Assembly (NCBI GenBank): GCA_958447915.1
Contig: CAUDCB010000117.1
Location: 1 to 6,248, forward strand
Length of the DNA: 6,248 bases
Direction of reading: 5' to 3'
DNA from: an uncultured Collinsella sp.
Lineage (GTDB): Bacteria > Actinomycetota > Coriobacteriia > Coriobacteriales > Coriobacteriaceae
The stretch's first letter is position 1. Each line of letters begins with the position of its first letter. Positions 1 through 5,700 of the stretch are shown one piece after another. A program made the position numbers and the translations under genes. The notes under the pieces were generated by a model that was given only the letters and a program-made list of their open reading frames with translations, was not told the DNA's origin and made no database searches.

Positions 1-468
1 GGAAAGCACCACGGGGCTCCCCGAAGCAAAAGCATACGGGCTAATCGAGAGAGCGTCTGCGTAATTGGTACCCGTAGTCACGATTACCGTATCCGAAGGA
101 TTCGAGAGTGAAGAGGCGACCTTTAGGCTCGTATCATACCTCGTATCGCCGGCAATGCGCTGGATGTTTGCACCCGATCCGGTCAATTGAGCAACACGGC
201 GCTCGACACTTGCGGAAACGGCCGCTTTGCCGCCAATGATATAGACGCGCGAAGGCTTAAGGTTTTGAATGCGCTGCTCAGTTTCGGACGAAAGCACATT
301 GGGATCGGTAAGCATAATAGGAGCATTCAAGTCGCCGGCAAGGGCAGATGCGGCAAGGGCATCCGGATAGTTGGCACCACTTGCCAAGACTATCGAACCG
401 CCCTGCTGCCAATTGCCTTGGTCGAACAAGAGGCACGCTGTCTCATAACGTGTGTAGCCAGCGAGACG
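1..468 (-). repeat. CWB2 cell-wall anchor of the BspA-like protein (one full repeat, one cut)
   Basis: From residue 729 (R-L-A-G-Y-T-R-Y-E-T) a complete CWB2 repeat runs to about residue 831. It includes S-I-V-L-A-S-G-A-N-Y-P-D-A-L-A-A-S, A-P-I-M-L-T-D-P-N and Y-I-I-G-G-K-A-A-V. A second begins at residue 832 (R-I-A-G-D-T-R-Y-D-T) and is cut by the window edge in the S-P-Y-A-F-A-S-G-S-P-V motif. In Clostridioides difficile Cwp proteins, three such repeats form a compact unit that binds an anionic wall polymer; a third repeat is therefore expected outside the window. Confidence 0.92.
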
Positions 469-2652
469 CGGCATTGAACCAACAACGGCACGATACGTAT
501 CGGCGATAAACGAGGGGATATCCTTAGCGGCAAACACCATGCCCTCAGAATTCTGCCATGTTATGGGAACATCCCACGAGTATTGGCTGGGGAGGAACGA
601 ATCGGCGCCAACAAACACAAAGCTATCGCCGAACTTAACCTCTTGCAAAGAGGTACAGCCGTAGAAAAACATGCTCATTTCCCGAGCTGCGGACATGTCG
701 AACGAACTCAGATCAAGCCGCTTAAGAGAACTACAGTCAAGAAAAACGCCATATGCATCAGTAACTGACGACGTATCGAAGCTCGAGAGATCAACCGATG
801 CGAGTGAAGAGCATCCCGAAAACATGCCATTCAAATCATTAACATTCGAAGTGTCAAACGATGAAACATCGACGGTCCTTAACGAGCTGCAGTCACCAAA
901 CAAGCCCCCTATTTCCGAAACATTTTTCGTATCGAAAGAAGAGAGATCCAGGGTCCTTAAAGACGTACAGCCTTTAAACATCCAAAACATTCTCTTGACC
1001 TTGGATGTATCGAATTTCGACAAGTCCAAAGACGCAAGAGACGAGCAGCCCTGGAACATATAACTCATATCTTCGGCGTTCGAAGTATCAAGAGCCTCGA
1101 TATTGATAGAAGTCAGATTAGAACAGCCATTGAACAGGTTGCTTGCATTGGTCCCCGTACTCACACCATCGGCAATCTTGACCTTTTTTATCTGGTTCCG
1201 TAGCCTGAGCCATGCATATGTTTCTGGGTTTAGCGAGTAGTCACCAAAGCTGTTACTCAAGACGCCCTTATTACCATGCTGCGGCTTAATACTCAGGAAA
1301 CCCAAATCGTCCAATTTCCATAGACATGAACCGCATTGATTCCAGCTGTTCTTAATGGAGTCCGGTTTCTGCAGCGTATACGTAGCGGCAACGCCAAGAG
1401 GAGCACCATTGTTTTCGTATGCTATTCCATCGGCAGAAGAAACCCAACGGCCAGTCTTTGAGTTATCAGGAAAATTAACCAGCCACCGCATATCCTGATC
1501 AGCAAATTGAACACTTTTACCGAGCGTAATTTTATTCAAAGAGGAGCAGCCTTCGAAAAAACCCGTCAAACTTGATTTGATCCCAGAGGTATCAAAAGAG
1601 GAAAGATCGATGGAGATCAGCGAAGAGCAGCCCACAAATAGACCGTTCATGCTCGAAACAGCAGAAGTGTCAATCGAGCCAAAATCGATAGACCGAAGTT
1701 GCCTGTAATCACGGAACAAATCATCCATACATTTATCGATAGCGACATTGCCTCGGAATGCAACCGAAGTAATCGAATCTTTGAACGGCAACCAAGGACA
1801 TAATGTGCCCCTGTAACCATCCCATGAGCCAAGTGAGCCCGAAGAGCCATTCAGTGGCTCAATCGTAAGCAGGCCTTTTTCGTCTACCATCCACTTGCAT
1901 GTTCCAACCTGATACCAAGAGCCGATAACAGTAGATTCATCGCGCGTATAAGTGGCCGCAACGCCACAGGGAAAATGACCTAGCTGGTATACAATGCCAT
2001 CGACCGATGAACGCCAGCTAGCCCTTTTATCACACCAGTCAGTCGTATTAAAGCTAGCCCCTTGAGCCACCTCAATCGACTCAAGCGAATCGCAGGCGTC
2101 TAAGAACCAGTTGGCTTCGAACGAATCGTCAATATGAATAGAGCCCAAGTCGACACTCTTTAAATTTGGATAACGTCTGAAATATCCAAAGAGTGATTCA
2201 CTTTCTTTAAGTACAATATCGCCCTGAAAAACAATGGCAGTTATTGAATCTCTATCCGAATTCCAGGGACACCAGGCTTCGCTATAGTCAATGCATCCAG
2301 CCCCATCGCCCTGAGGCTTGATGGTCATAAGGCCAGATTCATCGATCATCCAGAGGCAAGAGCCGACCGTCTTCCATACACCAGGATTAGAGGGCTTAGG
2401 CACAGAAGAGGGTTCCGTGCTAGCAACGGCCTGAGCTGCAGAAGCGGAATCATCACTGTCCGAAACCTCAGCAGAAGCAGCATCCTGGGGAGCCACTTCA
2501 TCCCCTTGACCAGCCGTAGATGCAGTCGCCTCATTGTCGGATTGAACCTGCTCCGGCACCGCAAATGCCAAAACGGGGCACTGTAAGAATAAAAGCGAGA
2601 TGGTCACGACAAGCTGGGTCAGCACGAGAGCACCCTTGCGGAGAGCCTTCAT
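1..2652 (-). CDS. BspA-like repeat surface protein with CWB2 cell-wall anchor (3' end outside window)
   Basis: This is an exported, wall-attached protein, probably an adhesin or binding protein. The frame is open for all 884 codons from ATG at 2652 to the window edge; I checked every codon and found no stop. The ATG is chosen because AGAAAGG lies 8 bases upstream and a classical signal peptide (residues 1-31) follows at once. Order of parts: signal peptide; acidic Ser/Ala/Thr/Pro linker (32-91); three composite modules starting at W93, W246 and W437, each with a W-x(5)-C-x-W motif followed by BspA/DUF285-type repeats (F-D-T-S, G-C-S-S-L); CWB2 repeats from about residue 729. The second CWB2 repeat is cut after 53 residues. 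If the anchor matches the upstream gene, about 150 residues are missing. BspA-family proteins bind host or matrix proteins in some oral bacteria; the ligand here is unknown. No catalytic motif is seen. The upstream gene, 63 bp away on the same strand, carries the same type of anchor. Repeat DNA is relatively AT-rich (38% GC in 961-1020). Confidence 0.93.
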   Translation of the reverse strand, partial: MKALRKGALVLTQLVVTISLLFLQCPVLAFAVPEQVQSDNEATASTAGQGDEVAPQDAASAEVSDSDDSASAAQAVASTEPSSVPKPSNPGVWKTVGSCLWMIDESGLMTIKPQGDGAGCIDYSEAWCPWNSDRDSITAIVFQGDIVLKESESLFGYFRRYPNLKSVDLGSIHIDDSFEANWFLDACDSLESIEVAQGASFNTTDWCDKRASWRSSVDGIVYQLGHFPCGVAATYTRDESTVIGSWYQVGTCKWMVDEKGLLTIEPLNGSSGSLGSWDGYRGTLCPWLPFKDSITSVAFRGNVAIDKCMDDLFRDYRQLRSIDFGSIDTSAVSSMNGLFVGCSSLISIDLSSFDTSGIKSSLTGFFEGCSSLNKITLGKSVQFADQDMRWLVNFPDNSKTGRWVSSADGIAYENNGAPLGVAATYTLQKPDSIKNSWNQCGSCLWKLDDLGFLSIKPQHGNKGVLSNSFGDYSLNPETYAWLRLRNQIKKVKIADGVSTGTNASNLFNGCSNLTSINIEALDTSNAEDMSYMFQGCSSLASLDLSKFDTSKVKRMFWMFKGCTSLRTLDLSSFDTKNVSEIGGLFGDCSSLRTVDVSSFDTSNVNDLNGMFSGCSSLASVDLSSFDTSSVTDAYGVFLDCSSLKRLDLSSFDMSAAREMSMFFYGCTSLQEVKFGDSFVFVGADSFLPSQYSWDVPITWQNSEGMVFAAKDIPSFIADTYRAVVGSMPRLAGYTRYETACLLFDQGNWQQGGSIVLASGANYPDALAASALAGDLNAPIMLTDPNVLSSETEQRIQNLKPSRVYIIGGKAAVSASVERRVAQLTGSGANIQRIAGDTRYDTSLKVASSLSNPSDTVIVTTGTNYADALSISPYAFASGSPVVLS
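493..1344 (-). repeat. Composite module 3 (W437-Y720) of the BspA-like protein
   Basis: The third and longest module opens W-N-Q-C-G-S-C-L-W and D-D-L-G-F-L-S-I-K-P. It contains the main run of 26-residue repeats and ends with a divergent copy of the boundary element at W699-Y720 (W-Q-N-S-E-G-M-V-F ... I-A-D-T-Y), one residue shorter near its start. That boundary runs directly into the CWB2 anchor. The extra length over modules 1 and 2 comes almost wholly from added 26-residue repeats. Confidence 0.75.
658..1125 (-). repeat. Six tandem 26-residue BspA/DUF285-type repeats
   Basis: Residues 510 to 665 form six uninterrupted units of exactly 26 residues (78 bp, 468 bp in all), followed by a capping G-C-T-S-L at C666. 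The pattern is C-S-S-L-x2-L-D-L-S-S-F-D-T-S-x-V and then M/L-F before G/D-C. Cys occupies the same place in each unit. This matches the leucine-rich-like repeats of BspA-type surface proteins. They are expected to stack into a solenoid and form the exposed binding surface. Confidence 0.9.
1375..1917 (-). repeat. Composite module 2 (W246-T426) of the BspA-like protein
   Basis: The second module opens W-Y-Q-V-G-T-C-K-W, then D-E-K-G-L-L-T-I-E-P, a P-W motif and D-S-I-T-S-V-A-F. It carries two recognisable BspA repeats with Cys at residues 342 and 369. Their spacing is 27 rather than 26 because of a one-residue insertion near S-G-I-K-S-S. It closes with the 24-residue boundary element W403 to T426, which again ends G-V-A-A-T-Y-T. 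Confidence 0.78.
1945..2376 (-). repeat. Composite module 1 (W93-T236) of the BspA-like protein
   Basis: The first of three homologous modules. It begins with W-K-T-V-G-S-C-L-W, then D-E-S-G-L-M-T-I-K-P, then a P-W motif and an I-T-A-I-V-F strand. One degenerate leucine-rich-type repeat follows (L-K-S-V-D-L-G-S ... C-D-S-L-E-S-I). The module closes with a 24-residue boundary element, W213 to T236, with the pattern W-x2-S-x-D-G-I-V-Y ending G-V-A-A-T-Y-T. The same opening and closing elements recur in modules 2 and 3. Confidence 0.75.
2380..2559 (-). other. Acidic low-complexity Ser/Ala/Thr/Pro linker
   Basis: Residues 32 to 91 after the signal peptide are dominated by Ser, Ala, Asp, Glu, Thr and Pro, with no hydrophobic core and no Cys. 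The stretch ends in a Pro-rich segment (VPKPSNP) before the first Trp/Cys module. It is probably a disordered, exposed spacer at the mature N-terminus and could be a glycosylation site; that role is inferred from composition only. Confidence 0.6.
2560..2652 (-). other. Sec signal peptide of the BspA-like protein
   Basis: Residues 1-31 have a basic start (MKALRKG), a long hydrophobic core rich in Leu, Val and Ile, and an A-F-A cleavage motif before V-P-E-Q, so signal peptidase I would cut after residue 31. The Cys at residue 25 follows L-F-L-Q and does not fit a lipobox, so this looks like a secreted protein rather than a lipoprotein. It also supports the chosen start codon. Confidence 0.85.
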
Positions 2653-2660
2653 TTCACTAA

Positions 2661-2667
2661 CCTTTCT
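2661..2667 (-). promoter_or_regulatory. Shine-Dalgarno site for the BspA-like gene
   Basis: On the minus strand AGAAAGG lies 8 bases before ATG at 2652, inside a purine run (AGAAGAAAGG). Spacing and sequence suit ribosome binding and fix the start codon. Confidence 0.75.
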
Positions 2668-2672
2668 TCTCG

Positions 2673-2702
2673 AATATGACAATTAATCAACCCAATAAGC
2701 AA
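2673..2702 (-). promoter_or_regulatory. Weak possible promoter in the intergenic gap
   Basis: On the minus strand TTGCTT (2702-2697) and CATATT (2678-2673) are 18 bases apart. They match 3 of 6 and 4 of 6 consensus positions. The 63-bp gap is AT-rich and has no terminator hairpin, so read-through from the upstream gene is as plausible as a separate promoter. Treat this as a weak candidate only. Confidence 0.2.
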
Positions 2703-2715
2703 ACGATGCCACATC

Positions 2716-5700
2716 CTATATCCCCAGGACGCAGGCAATTGTCGCCTTATCAAGCTCAGGCACAGCGGCTGCGCCGCCAACTACCGTTGCAGAACGAACC
2801 GTGCCCTTATATTTAGACAAGTAGGACGAAACATAAGAGGCACCGGGATCCACTAGCAGCAACGGAGAACGCGAGCGGCCGGCGAGAGGCCCAGCGGACA
2901 GCGCGTCCGGGAAGTTCATGCCCGTCGCGAGCAACACCCCGTCCATCGAGAAGCCCAGGCCCGACGCGAGCTCGAAATCGGCGATTCTGGAGCTCGTCTC
3001 GAAGCGGGTGGCGCCACTGAGACGAGTAACGTCCCTGATGCCGGCAGATTGGAGCTGACCCTCCACCGAGGCGGGAACCGCAGCGGTTCCGCCGACGATG
3101 ACCGCCCTAGAGTACCCGCCCGAGTGAATCGACTCGACCGCGGCTCCAGCGAGGCCGGAGGCGCTATCGCACAGCAGCACCGGGCTACCGGAGGCGAAGG
3201 CGTAGGGGCTCACGGAGAGCGCGTCGGCGTAGTTGCCGCCCGTGGCGACGATCACGGTGTCGGAGGACTTGGGATTGATCTCGGCAGCCACCAGACTCGT
3301 CTCGTAGCGCGTCTGGCCCGCGACGCGGAACACAGCGCAGCCGAAACCTAGCAGCTCTTTTACTTGGCGCTCAACATCAGGCGATACCGCTGCGTTGCCG
3401 CCCACGATGAATACCCTGGAGGGGCAGAGCGACTCGAGCCTGCCCCTGGCGGCGTCCGAGAGGCCATTGGGGTCCGTCAGCAGGATCGGGGCGTCGAGCC
3501 CGCCGGCGAGGGAGGAGGCCGCCAGCGCGTCGGGGTAGTTGGCCCCGCTCGCGAGAATCACCGACCCACCAACGGCCCAGTTACCGCGCCCGGCGAGGCT
3601 GGCCATGGTGTCGTAGCGCGTGTCGCCGGAAACCCTCCCGACGCCCCTTTCGGCCGACTCGGGTTCAGACGAGTCGAAGATGAAGCCGTAATAGGGCGAC
3701 CCCACCGCGGCACGATCGGTCGAGAGGACCCTAACGTAGTACGTGCCGGGCTCGAGGGTTCCGAAGTCAAGGCCCGCCAGCTGCTCCGTACCGCTTTGGG
3801 CGACGATGCTGGAACCCGTGTCGCGGTTGTTGAGTATGTTCCCCTGGGCGTCGGTAAGCGCAAACATCAACCGCGCGCTGGTGGCCAGGCTCATGGAGTA
3901 ACGGCCGCGCTTGGTTACCGTGAACTTAAAGTAGTCAAGATCGCCATAGCCATCGGTAATCGCATAATAGTTCGATCCGGCGAAGCAACGCCCAATCTCA
4001 ATGGGGGTAGCGTCTCCATCAATGGTGTGACCATCCCCGGTGCCGTTGTTATCCTCTACCTCGTAGATTGTGTCCGCGGGCTCACCAAAGGGAGTCATGG
4101 AGTAGCTTGCGTAAACAAAGCCACCGTAGGACTTTGGACTACCAATGTACTGGAAATAGTATGTACCAGCCGGGAGGGCGAAGAACCCATAGTCGCCGCC
4201 ATCCGAAGGCGCCCAGCTTTGAATAATATCTCCGTTTTCATTTTGGATAGAACAGAGCACCGAATCGATGCGCGAGAAGCTCGTACGGATGCGAACCATT
4301 CCGCCCCTATTAAGCACCATGCGATAACTGGTGACATTGACCTTTTTGGTCCAACTAGTGGAGACCGTTTTGCCCTCGACCATGTCCTGATCGAATTCGA
4401 TCACCGGCCGAACGATATTAAAGGTCATCTCACGCTTGCCGCCAAAGTTGCCCTTGCCCGTAACGACAACCTGCGCCGTGCCAACCTCGATGTTATCGGA
4501 ATAGGACAGGTCGTAGTCTATGCCCTTGACAAGCGTTTTACCATTAAAGCGGACGAGAACATCAGGCTTTATCGCGTTGCCAGTGTAGATCTCATCGCCA
4601 ATCGGCGCAAAATAGGCGTCGTCGATGTCAGCGGGAAGAATATTGAAGTTTATCGACGTTTCTCCGATATAGCTTGAGCTAGACGCGCCCTCGCTAGCAG
4701 TAACCGTAGCCTTGCCAACGTTAACGTTATTTGAATAGTGGAGGCTGCACTCCCTTGCTTGGTCGACCTCGGCACCAGATGCGTTCCTGAGCACCACGCT
4801 GGGGTAAATCTCCGAACCCGTGTAGACCTGGTCCTCGATCTTGTCAAAGCTGCAGTCTGAAAGCAGCGAACGATCGAGCGACTCGACGATGGGAACCTCA
4901 ATCACAACATTGCCCGCATAACGCCCAATTCCGGTCACGGTCACAAGGCCGTTGCCCGCCTTATCGCAGTTGGAATACGAGAGCGTGTAATCGGCACCCT
5001 CGATAAAGGAGGAGGAAGCCTTGAGCTTAGGCGCCAGCGCGAAGCCAGGCTTAAGCTGATACACGGACTGCTCAAAGTCATACTTCGTAAGGAGCAGGTC
5101 GGCGACCGAGAGCTTTCGCACCACGTTGAATCCGAGGGACTGCGAACCGGAGAGCCCGTTGATGCCACGGACAGCAACCGTTGCGGAGCCGGGCTCGGTG
5201 TTGGAGCGGTAGTCCAGCTCGTAGTCGACGCCGGCCCTCAGCTCAACATAGATTCCGGACCCACCGTAAAGGGAAACGCTGACATCCGGCTCAACTGCGG
5301 AGCCGGTATACAGGAAGCTGTACTCGCCGCCCTTCAACGCATAGGAATACCTGTCCGCACCGGAAGGCGGGTCGAGACGCACGCTGCAATCGGACAGGTC
5401 GAAGTCCGACTTGCGAAGGATATGAAACTGGACTCGGGCCTCGCCGGTATATCTGCCGCGACCACGGACGACAGCGGTAGCCATACCGGACTCGACGTTA
5501 TCCTCATACGAAACCGTGTAGTCCTGGCCTTCGATCGGGGCGTCCTCGGATCTCGAAGCACCGCCGTTTCCGTAGGCCTCGTCATAGCTCTCAGTATTCA
5601 GGCGGACGTCCACCCTGGGGCAAACCTCCCCACCGGTATAGAAAGCATCGTATGCATGGGCCGTACAGTAGGTGCTCAAGTCGATAGTATCAACGATTGC

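Noticed and set aside
187..477. Plus-strand open frame of 96 codons
   Set aside because: It is antisense to the CWB2 anchor of the BspA-like gene and has no domain. The minus frame over the same bases carries the conserved motifs.
671..1063. Plus-strand open frame of 130 codons with periodic E-R-S / E-L-Q-S motifs
   Set aside because: The periodicity is the antisense image of the 78-bp BspA repeat units on the minus strand.
658..1125. CRISPR-like direct repeats
   Set aside because: The 78-bp period is a protein repeat with diverged DNA, with no conserved repeat-spacer pattern and no cas gene.
2576..2590. Lipoprotein signal around Cys25 of the BspA-like protein
   Set aside because: The residues before Cys are L-F-L-Q, which does not fit a lipobox, and a better signal peptidase I site (A-F-A) lies a few residues further on.
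2653..2718. The two genes as one split or read-through gene, since they share a reading frame across the gap
   Set aside because: In-frame stops are present at 2718-2716 (TAG) and 2685-2683 (TAA), the first gene ends in a complete third CWB2 repeat, and the second has its own Shine-Dalgarno site and signal peptide.
4621..4640. Sortase-type LPXTG motif at L-P-A-D in the Ig-like protein
   Set aside because: It reads I-L-P-A-D-I, is internal, recurs as a repeat boundary, and is not followed by a hydrophobic segment and basic tail.
3364..4677. A 437-codon open frame on the plus strand, opposite the Ig-like/PPC/CWB2 gene
   Set aside because: Its translation is rich in Arg, Gly and Ala with no recognisable domain. 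It lies wholly antisense to a frame with clear protein families. Long antisense frames are expected in GC-rich coding DNA.
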